Assembly: GCA_905178155.1 (NCBI GenBank)
Contig: CAJINV010000006.1
Span: 4,113,709-4,177,708 of the forward strand
Source: Amoebophrya sp. A120
Taxonomy: Eukaryota; Sar; Dinophyceae; Syndiniales; Amoebophryaceae
Direction of reading: 5' to 3'
Length of the DNA: 64,000 nucleotides
Shown here: piece after piece, positions 42,601-52,503 of the stretch
Position numbering within the stretch: the stretch's first letter is position 1
How the letters are laid out: each line of letters starts with the position of its first letter
Made by a program: the position numbers and the translations under genes
Notes under the pieces: generated by a model
The model's input: the letters and a program-made list of their open reading frames with translations, nothing else
Databases searched by the model: none
Told to the model about the DNA's origin: nothing

Positions 42601-45600
42601 CGTTCCGGGAGTTGTTTTAGCCACCAATTATCCAGCTTTTCTGCCTTTGCCGATTCGCAAATTAGCCGGCTTCGTTGTCTCCTGCTTCGGGTTTCTGTTC
42701 TGTGTTCTCCTCGCCCGGGTTCGGCGCAGGCGATGTCCTCCCCATTCCGTTTTTTTGAGTGCTTGGGGGTGGCCAGGTTAGTTGGGCGATGATGCTCGAG
42801 GTTGGGGCTCATGTTTTTGTGGTGCCGATCCCATGTCCCGGTCGTCGGGACAGCGTGCGCCAATTTCGCCTCTTGGGCGCAGGCAGACCCACGTCCGGAA
42901 GGTGTCCTTGGTTGTGTTTCTTTTGCCGGGCGCGTGTATTGCCATCAACATGTTTCGCCCATCGCTCGGACTTTGGGCGCCTGTCGTTTCAGGTGGGCTC
43001 GCCGAGGATCGACCCTTCGCGTTTTTTAGTACTCAAATTAGCCAAGAACCAGAATCCAATTAGAAGAAAAGGTCGCCCGGGCCTGTCTGCCTGAAAGGAG
43101 GCTGTTGGTCCCCGGTCCTCGGTCCTCAGTTCCTCGCGAGGTAATACGTGCCGAGACAAGGAGGCAGAAGCACCAGACACATGCGCAGGAGGATGCTGCC
43201 CTTCGGTCCTCGGGCCTCAGTTCATCTCGAGGCTAGCAATATAGGGCGGGGCAAGATAGAAGGTAGAGGCACCAGGCACATACCACCTTGCTGGGCGTTT
43301 CGCAGTGCGGGGGGAAATATGAGGGCAGGCATTTGCTTGTCGTTTCGCGGAAGATGATGCTCGTTGCTCTCGAGCATGCGCATCATCTCCCGCAGGCCGC
43401 AGGCAGATATCTACAGCTGCCGGATCTTACATGGTTCCGTGAAGCCGAAGCAGGCGGCGGAGTGGGAATCTTCCGGCTCACCGGAAGAGCCTTCCGGTTC
43501 CGTTTCCGGTTTTGCCGTCCGAAGTGCTTCTCTTTCATCTTCTAAAGCCGCGAAGCTGCGACTTTGTGTGTGATTTCGCCTACCCGGCAGCTTTAGCGGA
43601 TTTTTAGAAGCCTCGAAGCTGCCGCGTGGGCGAAAGAATTAGAAGAATTGCAGAGGCGGAATTAGAAAGCAGAACTAAAGGCATTGCTAAAGGATTTCTT
43701 CGAGGCCTTCTCAGAGGCCATAGCAGAAATGGACCACCAGGAGGCAGCTACTTGTAGCGCAGCACTGCGCAGCCGCCCTCGGGTTGTTGAAGCGACCACC
43801 TCAGCACCGCCCGCATTTGCAAAAGCTGAGGCGGCCACTTCGACCATTGGGGCGGCACGTGCTCCGCTGCATGTTCTCCGCTGCGCGCGGGCACCAGCGC
43901 GCGCCGCGAGCTTTTTTTCAGTTTGCGGGCGCGCGTCGCGCGCTTGAAGCGCTTTCTTTTGTTGCATCCGTATGCCAATCCACGCGCGCGCCGCGCGCGC
44001 CCAAGCAATATCTGTCGTTCTGCTTCATTCTGTTCCAGCTACACCGCAGAAACCGCGCAGCGACCCAGCTGAGAAATCGCAGCAAGCAAAGCAAATTTTT
44101 TCTCGCCGGGGCGGGGAAGTTGTGGCCTGAGATTTTTGAAGCCCGAAAAGGAAACACTGGTCGGGCCCGGATGGGCCCGGCCATCTGTGGATACCGTCAG
44201 CCGGCCGATGGCTCGCAAATTTGCCGTCTAAAAGGCTGCCGATTTTTTTCTAATATTGTGGGGCCCACATTGTTCCGGCTTGTGGCCCTCCTTTTTTCTT
44301 TTCGTCGTGGCCCCACGAGTGTGGGGCCCCAAGGGTTCTAGAGGTAGTCCGGGCAAGGGTTTTTTCGTCGGTAGTTTTTGCAGGTTTTGGAAATTGGGGC
44401 GCTGGGGATTTTTTTTAATTTTTTTGGCGAAGATTGCCCGCCCCAGTGTCTGCAGGGCCCGTGGCGCATCGGGGCCCGGGGTTTCCAAGGTTTGCGCCCC
44501 TGCGATTTTAGTTTTTGCCCCAGAGGGAAACGGCGCGACTGTTTTCCATTTGTCTCGGGCCGCATATCAATGGCCCCGGCCCGCCCGGCCGAGGTTTATG
44601 AGGGGCGCAGAGGTGGGGTTGGGGGGGGCTAATTTGGGGTCTAATTTCGCGTCTAATTTGTTTCTAATTCAAGCATAGGGAATGCGAAAGGGTTTGCAAT
44701 GAAAAAAATTAGCCGTGATTTAGCCAGGAATTTAGGCGCGAAGTTAGTCGCCTGCCTTAGCATCGATTTAGGCAAGGAATTAGTCGGGGCAAGAGGTGCC
44801 CCGCCCGGTCTGTTTCCGGCTAGGTGGTTGCTGTTGATCATTTCGCCGGGCGGTTTCCCGGTTTTTTGTGTGGGCGAATTGCCGCCCCCCCCTAATCTTG
44901 CACATCGCGCCTGGCCTCCCCTCGGGGTCGCCTCCCTTCTGGGCCATTTTCTCTCTGGATGGGAGGAGCCCGAGGGCGCTAGGTATTTGGCCGCGAAGTT
45001 CTTGGCCCCGTTCGTTTTTGGTGTCCCGCCCCCCATGATTTTTGCCCGGTGGTCTTCGGGTTGGGTGTTGTCTTTGGCGGCATTGCCGCCACTTTCTTTT
45101 TTTGTTTTCCTTCGCGACATTAGAAAAAATATAGCAAGTTTTAAGCCTCGGAGAATGAATGCCCGGGGCCGGCTGCCTGAGATACGGCCCGCCAGACGAC
45201 CGACCGCGCCTACGTATCGAGAAGGAGGCCAATTAATCGCGCGGCCTCTAAAACAAAAAAATAAAAATGAAAACAAAGTAGGGCACAAAAGTAGGCCAAA
45301 AAAGTAGGGCGAAAAAGTAAGACAAAAAACAACAGCAAAAAATAAGAACAAAAAATGAGAACAAAAAGTAAGACACAAACGCAAGCCCAAAACGCAAGAG
45401 CGTGAAAGCGCCCCCGAATTAGAGCGCGGCAAAGGTCTCGCACACAAGGGCGACGCCCCGACGGCTTTCGCCCAATTCCGGAAATGCCATGGGTGGGCGG
45501 CCGCAACACAACAGAGGACAGCGAAGAGGAAAAGGGGGCGCAGCCAGAAGCGAAAGCCTGCGCCGGAAATGGCCAAGGCCGACCGTAAATTTTTTAGGCT

Positions 45601-48600
45601 TTGAGTGGGGCCGTCTCCGCAAGGCGCGGCCCAGCAAAAAAAAAAAGCACATGGGCCGGCGCGATTCTGATTAGTGCGATCAGCTTCATGCCCGTAATGG
45701 ATCAAGATGGTCCCGCCACTTTGAAATGGGCCAAGTCCCGACCCGCGTGCCCTTCCTGATCTTTCAAACCAGGTCGCGGCCGACAAGCAACTGAAAGGCG
45801 AGCCGCGGAAAAAAAAAACGAAGGCCGCGCGGGTCGTTTTCATTTGATTGGGGCGGATACCTGCTGGGCGGTGCAGAAATGTATGCTGAAGGCTGACAAA
45901 CCGGCTGGATTTTGTTCATTTCGCCCGTAACTAATCGGACAGCCCGAAGCCAACCGGTCGGGGGTGGAAGCCGAAGGGGCCGGCGCAGATACCGCCTCGG
46001 ACCCTTCTCCCAGCGACAACGACGGACAGCAGCCCCCGGAGCCCCGGCCCGTCGCCTCGAAGTTCCGGCGATGACGAAGGCGGCGCAGGCGGCTAGTGAT
46101 TTCGGTGGGCGGCCACCAATCTGCCAGGTGGCGCGTTTCGTGTTGAAATGCAGGGGGGCGCAAAGAACAACAGCGCGCGCGCGTGGTTCACAGCCTGGCA
46201 GATCGCAAGCGAGGCCGGGCGCGCGCTGTGCATCGCTATCTTTGTTCCCGCGTAGTGCACCGCTTCGCCTTCAGAGCCAGGCGAAGGAATCAACGAAAGC
46301 CGTAAGACCCTGGCGCCGTATGTGGGCGCGCGCGGGCTCACGTCCGTCGTGTCGCTCGGTTGCCGGTTGTGTGATCAAAAGCAACGGGGGCCGGGGCGCC
46401 GTGGCGCTTCAGTTCGCCGCCTGTTCATTTAGTATGTACGGGCGCGCCCGCCAGGGAGGCGAGGTAAAATGGCGGCGCTCGGTCGCCTCCTGTTGCGCCC
46501 GGGCTCCCTCCGCGACGTCATTCATTTTCATGTGCGTCACGGCCGCGGCCGCTGGAACAAACAAAGTCCGGGGGCGGGGCCTGTGCGGGGGGAGCGGCGG
46601 CCGGCCCGATTGCTTTCGTTCGGCCTCCCTGCTGCCTAGCGCGACACGTATTGTTTGCGCCAACTCAGATATTACCAACCTCGGGAGGAACGGAGGGCCG
46701 AGGACCAGAGACCCACACGCCCCCGCCGATGTCCGTAGGCCTTCGACCTTTTTCTGTATGTAAGTGGTGCGCCGCCCCATGAGGGACGGAGGACCGAGAG
46801 CCGGAGACGAACAGGCTCCGTCGTAAATGCCTGGCCTTTGTACCATGCTAGCAATCACGCTCGCCGGGTCTGATCGCTCTACAGACTCACTCAGGGCCGA
46901 GGACCGGAAAGCAGCAGGCCCCTGCGTGGGGGCTTTCTGCCTTCTTATCTGTCTCGCCAGGCGCCGCCCCGCGATGAACTGCAGACCGAGTGCCGGAGAC
47001 CAACAGCCCGCGCGCATTTGTGTGAGCTTTCTGCCCTCTTTCTTATCTCGCCAGCTGCTGCCCCGCGATGGACTGAGGGGGGGCCGTGGACCAATTGGCC
47101 CCCTTTTTTTTGTGTGGGGGCTTTCTACCTTCTTTCCCCGTCGGATCTTGCCCGGTGATGGACCGAGGGCCGGAGACCAACAAACTCCCTTTGATGTGTG
47201 TTGGCCTTCTACCTTCTTGCCTCGCCATCTATTGCCTTGCGATGGACTGGGGACCGAGGACCGGAGACCAGCCGGCCCCCTGTGATGTGTGTGGGTTTTC
47301 TGCCTTCTTATCTCGCCAACTACTACCCTGCGAAGGACTGAGGACCGAGGACCGGAGACCAACGAACTCCCTCTGATGTGTGTGGGCTTTCTCCCTTCTT
47401 CTCTCGTCGTCTTTCTATTGCCTTGGGATGGACTGAGGCCCGAGGACCGGAGACCAACAAGCCCCTTCCTATGTGTGAGCTTTCTCCCTTCTTCTCTCGC
47501 TGTCTTCTATTACATCGGGATGGACTGAGGACCGAGGACCGGAGACCAACAAACCCCCTTTCTTGATGTGTGTGCGCTTTCTTCTTTCTTCTCTCGTTGT
47601 CTTCTATTACCTTGGGAGGGACTGATGACCGAGGACCGGAGACCAACAAACCCCCACTGATGTGTGTGAGCTTTCCCCCTTCTTCTGTTGCCTTGGGATG
47701 GACTGAGGACCGAGGACCGGAGACCAACAAACCCCCCTTGATCGATGTGTGTGGGCTTTCTCCCTTCTTCTCTCGTTGTCTTCTATTGCCTTGGGATGGA
47801 CTGAGGACGGAGGACCGGAGACCAACAGACCCCCTCTGATGTGTGTGAGGTGTCTCCTTTTGTGGAAGTTGAGTAGTTGAGTGGTGTCTGTTGTTGCTGC
47901 AGTTCTTGCTCAAGTAGAGAAAAAACACAAATCACGATGGTGCTGCACCTATTCCGTACCATGCCGAGTTCTTGTTCTTTCCCCTGCTGGTTCACACTTT
48001 GGAATTTGTTTTGATGTCATTCCCAAAAGCAAATTTGATGTAAGTATTAATGCGGTGTCAGTAGGTCGTGCAATGAGTACAACGAGTACGATACTTTTGC
48101 TTTTCTTCTTTTGCTTTTCTTTTCTGTATCTTCTTTTTCTTCTAGAAGACGCAGCTTCTAGAAGAAGCTGCTTCTTCTCCCTAGAAGAAGTCACAGTCAC
48201 CTCGCTTGGACACGCGGATCGAACTGTCAAGCGCAAGGCACCAAAGTTCGCAAGTACAGCCGAACTGGCACGGCAGCCTTATTTCTGGCCCCCCCAAAGT
48301 GTTGCGTGCCTATCACAGGAATCCTGTGATGGGCACACAATGTCAGAAAACCAGAAACAAAATCGCTACGCCGGTTCGGCTAAACTTGCGAACCGCCGCG
48401 CTCTGCGCGTGAAAGTTTGGGCCGCGACTCCAAGTGAGGCAATTGGAGGCACAACACACAAATCCAAGGAGCGCATTGCTGTAAGTCTACAGCGTAAGAT
48501 TATGCTGCGCAGTTCCTCTGACCTGCTAACTCGTGGATGTGCGCTCACATGTGAGGAGTTCTCGGACGTGAGCTCGCATCTGAGGAGTTCTCGGATTTGA

Positions 48601-51552
48601 GTTCGATAGCAACAAATTTTAGGAGCACACTTCTGCAGGCCAGAGCACGAGAGTGCTATCCGAGTTTGTATTCTGACCTTGAAACACAGAAAAACCCGCA
48701 CAAGATCATCTTAGGCGGGGGCTTTGCAGAACTATGATCCCAGGTCTCGATGCGGCGAAAATCCTAGGGGCGCACTTCTTTATCTCCCCGACGTCGGATG
48801 ATTTTGCGCGAGGTCTTCAGACCTGTCGCGGCCAGAGCACAAATCCGACGTGGGGGCCTTGCCGAAATGTGCTTCCAGGATTTCCAGCAAACCTTGGAAA
48901 CGCATTTCCGAAAGGCCAGAGCGTGGCAGCTGCTGGGCGACCCCTTATATTGAAGGCGCGTTGCTTTCGGGGACCTGGCGCTGAACACGAATTGCTTACA
49001 ATATACTAGCACAGCAAACAAAATACTTTCTATGCCAAGGCATTGCAAGGAATTCGTTTCCAATAGCAGGGCACTTCGAAGCAACTCGCTTTCAACGAGC
49101 AGGAGGGCAAGGCCCACTCCTGGCAGCCCGGCAGGACAAGCGCGGCAGCCCCGCCGAAGACGGCTGCCCATTCTCCCCCAAGCTCGCGCGCTGGCTGCTT
49201 CCCAGCCACAGTCTTCATGGCCTTCGGCCATTCCAAGCGACTGCGAGAGTGTGCAAGCTAAACCCCCCTCGCGGTTTGTTTCCATTTTTTTCAAACCTAG
49301 GCTTTCGGGAACAAGGGTAGGAACTAATTTCTGTAAGCCTTAAAGCAGGTCGTGCAATGAGTACAACGAGTACGATACTTTTGCAGTGCATACAGTTTTC
49401 ACAAACGCGATCATGTGCTTCACGTAATCGGTCAAGGCCCGCGTCTATCAAATGCCAATATCGTCGATCTGGGTCATCTGGACAAAAGCACACGGGTTCG
49501 GTTGTCAGTGTCATGCTGAGCATTGCATGACAGGCACAGGGTTCGGCTGTCATGCTGAGCATTGCATGACAGAGCGATCATGCTGTGTAGTACCCGGCAT
49601 TACCGCATGACAAATCTTCTCTCGCTCTTGTTGCGAGTTGTTCCAGTTCTCCTAGTATCCTAGTCAGCATGACAAACTCTCTTGTTCCGGCACTAAAGAA
49701 ATAAAAATCATCTTCACTCCGATGTATTTTCATGCATCACAGATACAGATCTTGTTGTCCTTTTCTCTTTCGATCTTTGTTCAGATCTTCTCGCAGTACA
49801 AAAAATCCAGACCCAGGTCGATAATATTTACTTGCACTTGATAGCATCCATTTCTTGTCGGGGTCGTGGCCGTTCTTAAAAATTTTCAAGGCGTGCATCT
49901 CCATCTGGTCTTGAAAAGTGCCGATGAAAGTCATCGGCGTGTCCGGCGCCATTCCCGGGAACATGGCGATTGGGAAAATCGAATTCAAAAAGTCAAAAAT
50001 CTCCGGCGGAATCCTGTCAGGGTGAATGTTGAAAATTTCCATACTATGTACTCACATGCAAATAAACCCACACGTCGTTGACAACCATCTTCTGAAATAG
50101 GCCTACGCCTAGCGCAACTACATGACAAAAGAATCTTCAAATACTCGTCCTCTCCCTGCTCCCCCTTTTTTCTCAATTCGTCTAACTTCGGGTTGGCCAG
50201 CTCCTGGATGGGTTATCATCTGCAAACACGCTCTCCGGGTCGTGTGGAACTTGTAATGCTTCTTTGACACGATATCGCGACTTTAGCTGGTTCTTTGTGA
50301 AAAAAGAATTGCTCATGTGGAAAAATTGCACCCAACTACACATATCTCCTAAAAGAACTTGTCATGCTTCCCTGCCAACTGTAGTAAACTGCTCAATACA
50401 AGTATCCGCGAACCAGCAACACAAGTTTCATCCAGGCCTCCCAGCTGACGTGTTTTTTTGTGATGCATATGGGCTTTATCAGTCCCATGATTTTGTCCGC
50501 CGACGGCTTCGGCCCCGCCTATCAAAAGGAAAAATCTTCCCTCCCCAAATCAAAACGATGTTTCTGATGCTGGACTTCCATACGCAAATCAGGTTTGTCT
50601 TACTGGAGAGGACTGCAGACCCATACCGAGCCTGAGAACAGGGGCTTTGGCTTAGGCGCTTAGCATCTAAAGCGTCTGCGCTGTAGGCCGAACAGCATGA
50701 CAAACCGCTTGCACAATGCGGCGGAGGTTGTGGAGTTGCCTTGTCGCAAGACAGACGCGATCTGTGGTCACAAATCAGCAACACAAATTTCCGAAAACGT
50801 GCCTTGCCAATATGGGGAGGGAGGATTTTTCCTCGCGATACCGCCGGGCCAATCTTCAAAACTATCTGCCCCGTAATCTGCATGGCGGAGAAGAAGAGCG
50901 CTATCCAGAGGAAAAACGTCCCCACACCAGAGTCAACATGGGGATTTCGCAACACAAATCCAGAAGTTTTGGGAGTCACGCGTGACAAGTTGCAATCCGT
51001 GGTGTAGAGCAGGTTTATGTTAGCAAGGATAGTCGCATTACAGATCCCCCTGCTTATGCCGTTCACAGCATTACAAATTCCAAAACACGAAGCAAAACGG
51101 CTCTCATGGGGATGCGCATTACAGTTTTCCTCGTACTTGCAAAACTGCATGACAACTATGGGGTAGGGAAGGTTTTACATAGGATAAGCTTGCACGCTTC
51201 CTCCACCGCGCCGGATTTCGGGGACACGTCCTTCTATCGCACGAAAACAAAACTGCTTCACTCTACTACACTTGTGATGCAAAAGATGCAACAGAGAAAT
51301 TTTCTGTGTTGCTACTTACACATGATGCATCAAGACAATGGATTTATTTTTTTAGCCGTGTTTTTATTTCTTAGGCAGAACGCATGGGAAATTTTCTGTG
51401 TCATGCTGAGCAATCTTGTGGCGTTGACGTAAAACTAGGAAAAATATTACACTCGTATACAGTGAAACACTTTTTTCCTTCGATACCTTCGCTGCTTCCA
51501 GCACCGGGTGCTGGAACTCCGTTATTAAGTGATCCCAGTCGGCTTTTGACAT
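36698..51552 (-). CDS. CAP: Adenylyl cyclase-associated protein (CAP), complete, 15 kb
   Basis: CAP binds actin monomers and recycles them with cofilin in the cytoplasm. N-terminal domain: ATG 51552, MSKADWDHLITEFQHPVLEA, GAVEEACKLFFSAMQITGQI, PKPSADKIMGLIKPIQELAN, QMEMHALKIFKNGHDPDKKW, LTDYVKHMIAFVKTNLGMGI, KWN. An Ala/Pro-rich linker follows (41213-40935), then SAPQSGLLSGIQEGAAGKLR (the conserved linker helix). The C-terminal beta-helix has ELERDANWIVENYENGGMVE, NKIKSITVDNCEKVGLAIND, INCKTIYLHCQGSVNTIQSD, KVDGLNVYLHTESAQNAKIV and LKTEVSDIYSA, TGA at 36698. About 12 introners interrupt it. At least one ordinary GT-AG intron occurs (38703-38931). The N-domain and the linker are separated by an 8.2-kb introner-bounded intron. 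The exon near 50045-50110 is unresolved. Confidence 0.9.
36752..37006. mobile_element. Introner, family A
   Basis: Ends TATCAACTGCAAAAATGTCT and inverse; TSD AAATC. Removal gives FVCSLDLTTKKLKTEV in CAP. Confidence 0.9.
37041..37287. mobile_element. Introner, family E
   Basis: Ends TATCCCACGAAAAAAGTGTT and a degenerate inverse; TSD GATGG. Removal gives WKEMPIPTQF. Confidence 0.88.
37346..37609. mobile_element. Introner, family A
   Basis: Ends TATCAATTGCAAAAATGTCT and inverse; TSD GCGAC. Removal joins IVHSLS to QNLNLNI. Confidence 0.9.
37689..37999. mobile_element. Introner, family B
   Basis: Family B TIRs; TSD CGGAC. Removal joins NTIQS to DKVDGLN. Confidence 0.9.
38060..38326. mobile_element. 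Introner, family A
   Basis: Family A TIRs; TSD GATGA/GATCA. Removal joins SAVEVI to NCKTIYL. Confidence 0.9.
38386..38632. mobile_element. Introner, family A
   Basis: Family A TIRs; TSD GTTGT. Removal joins SITVDN to CEKVGLA, a junction fixed by CAP conservation. Confidence 0.92.
38703..38931 (-). other. Ordinary GT-AG intron in CAP
   Basis: Donor GTACTATT at 38931, acceptor CAG ending 38703. Removal gives NQKQSAYISNSNGTTFKI, matching the conserved CAP region. It has no TIRs and no TSD, so conventional splicing operates in the same transcript as the introners. Confidence 0.85.
39084..39370. mobile_element. Introner, family A
   Basis: Ends TATCCAGTGCAAAAAATATG and inverse; TSD GCGCC/GCCCC. 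Removal joins GSGGGGG to AAAQQKAV. Confidence 0.88.
39451..39572. mobile_element. Short introner, family D, with long flanking duplication
   Basis: 122 bp with ends TAATTGCAATATATGC and GATGCTTTTGCAATTCATA. No 5-bp TSD. Instead about 38 bp (GACTGTTTTGATC...ACGGTTTTGCTTTTG) occur on both sides (39408-39447 and 39576-39610). Confidence 0.75.
41221..41320. mobile_element. Family D introner end, left boundary of the 8.2-kb CAP intron
   Basis: TATGGATTGATAAAAGCTGC then CATATCGTACT resembles the D terminal repeat with an insertion. Its partner is at 49350-49392. Joining exactly at these ends gives HMIAFVKTNLGMGIKWN, as CAP requires. The inner limit of this end is approximate. Confidence 0.7.
41460..41755 (-). 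repeat. Minisatellite, about 88-bp units, inverted orientation (3 units)
   Basis: Units contain TTGTTGGTCTCCGGTCCTCG, starting near 41484, 41572 and 41660. They are the reverse complement of the array at 46680-47850. A 43-bp spacer CACATAAGAAGGAGG-type links units. Confidence 0.88.
41756..46680. other. GC-rich island inside the CAP intron, no supported gene
   Basis: Overlapping frames up to 396 codons occur on both strands, but all are low-complexity or repeat-derived. The island holds clusters of CTAATT and AATTAG words (42240-42580, 43560-43690, 44630-44790), two inverted minisatellite units (43085-43290) and AT-rich 15-bp degenerate repeats (45250-45390, type AAAAAGTAAGACA). No transposase or polymerase motif was seen. 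Confidence 0.6.
43085..43290 (-). repeat. Two further minisatellite units, inverted orientation
   Basis: GGCTGTTGGTCCCCGGTCCT and GATGCTGCCCTTCGGTCCTC mark two diverged units matching 41460-41755. Confidence 0.8.
46680..47850 (+). repeat. Minisatellite, about 85-97-bp units (about 12 units)
   Basis: Repeated core GGACCGAGGACCGGAGACCA, followed by CTTTCTCCCTTCTTCTCTCG and GGGATGGACTGAG. It is opposite in orientation to 41460-41755, so the island has inverted minisatellite ends. Confidence 0.9.
47851..49349. other. No supported gene (CAP intron)
   Basis: A 239-codon plus frame (47881-48600) is present but spans a family D fragment and opposes the host gene. Contains an AGAAGAAGC-rich palindromic patch near 48140-48190 and diverged repeats with CCAGAGCA words at 48640-48920. 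Confidence 0.45.
48064..48100. repeat. 37-bp copy of a family D end
   Basis: GGTCGTGCAATGAGTACAAC...GATACTTTTGC, identical to 49349-49385. The two copies bracket 1.25 kb. Confidence 0.85.
49350..49392. mobile_element. Family D introner end, right boundary of the 8.2-kb CAP intron
   Basis: GAGTACGATACTTTTGCAGT...CATA is the canonical D end. TSD with the left boundary is weak (TGGTT/CAGTT). It immediately follows the exon HMIAFVKT of CAP. Confidence 0.8.
49446..49843. mobile_element. Introner, A-related subfamily, 398 bp
   Basis: Ends TATCAAATGCCAATATCGTC and inverse with GGTCGATAATATT; TSD GCGTC/GCATC. Contains a 44-bp internal duplication with GGTTCGGYTGTCATGCTGAG (Y = C or T; 49498-49570). 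Confidence 0.85.
50214..50469. mobile_element. Introner, family K
   Basis: Ends TATCATCTGCAAACACG and an inverse with CACGTCAGCTGGGAGGCCTG; TSD TGGGT/TGGGC. Removal joins MGLIKP to IQELANP in CAP. Only copy in the window. Confidence 0.78.
50520..50840. mobile_element. Introner, family B
   Basis: Family B TIRs; TSD CCGCC. It lies between exons VLKIGPAV and PKPSADK of CAP. Confidence 0.9.
50902..51186. mobile_element. Introner, family C
   Basis: Ends TATCCAGAGGAAAAACGTCC and inverse; TSD weak (AGCGC/AGCTT). Removal gives EACKLFFSAMQ. Confidence 0.87.
51235..51485. mobile_element. Introner, family E
   Basis: Ends TATCGCACGAAAACAAAACT and inverse; TSD CCTTC. Removal joins VLEAAK to DVSPKSG near the CAP start. 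Confidence 0.88.
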
Positions 51553-52503
51553 TTTTGTCTTTTGAATTTGAAATGAAATCTATTCCGTGAAATACAAGTG
51601 TCAAGTCGTAATTGAAAAAGAAAAATTATGTCAGTGAAATCATGATGGGGGTGCGTGGAAATAAAACTATAAAGTTTTTCCTGCTTCAAGAAGATTTTTA
51701 CGCGATTAGAATCAGAAATCAGAGCTCACACAACGCAATGCAGCCTATGCGGGATAGAGATTCGTCCTTCGGGAAAATTTTTTTCATATCTTCGTCACAA
51801 ACCGATGCAAAAAGCTGCGCAGGAGCTTCTCCCTATTGTGCTGGAGAGCTACTATCCAAAACCGAACCAAAACTTTTGCTCGGAACATACAACAACAGCG
51901 GCAGACCGAAGCTGATGTGTCAACACGACCGAAACCTTTTTTTTTTGATCGTGCGACCGACAAAGCCTACAGCACTTCACGTTCATTTTCTTACGGTGAA
52001 GACCTTACAAAAGACACCGAGTTCTGTTGTTACTGTTCTCCTCCACGATAATAACGATACACGAGGACTTCTTCTGCCACCACACAAACCGACGGTTGTA
52101 AGCGTAGCGATGTTGACTTCAGCAAGAAGAAACAAAGCGGACCGAGTCTGGAAGAAGCACGAGGAAATGATCTAGAAGTACCTAGCAGCACCAGAAGGAA
52201 CATACTACACACTGATGTGCTCCTGTAATCGTCGATACTGCCACACCAGAGCGTCTCCAGCGTTGCAAAATATCAATCGTGAAAAGGCCTCATCTCCTAC
52301 TCATCCTGATCTTCATCTGCGCATGGTGGGGTAAAATGGAAGTAGTTCTCTTTATATTTCAATAACATCTTCACTAAAACTACTGCATCAGTCGGTTGTG
52401 TCGTGGTCCTTTATAGTTTTGTGAAGATTTTTTGCATCTGTAAAAGTCTGTCCTGCTTTTTTCCAAAAGTAGCAGACAGAGTAGACATCTTCTTTCATGT
52501 CTG
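51553..52503. other. Intergenic between CAP and the IPI1-like gene
   Basis: No minus-strand coding signal. A plus-strand 187-codon frame (51612-52175) has no recognisable feature and opposes all neighbours. Confidence 0.45.

Noticed and set aside
44653-46763. Frames of 396 (minus) and 283 (plus) codons
   Set aside because: Lie in the repeat-rich island inside the CAP intron; sequence is low complexity without motifs.
47881-48600. Plus-strand frame of 239 codons
   Set aside because: Crosses a family D fragment and opposes the host gene; no recognisable features.
51612-52175. Plus-strand frame of 187 codons between CAP and the IPI1-like gene
   Set aside because: Only plus-strand candidate in a minus-strand array, no protein-like pattern; probably chance.
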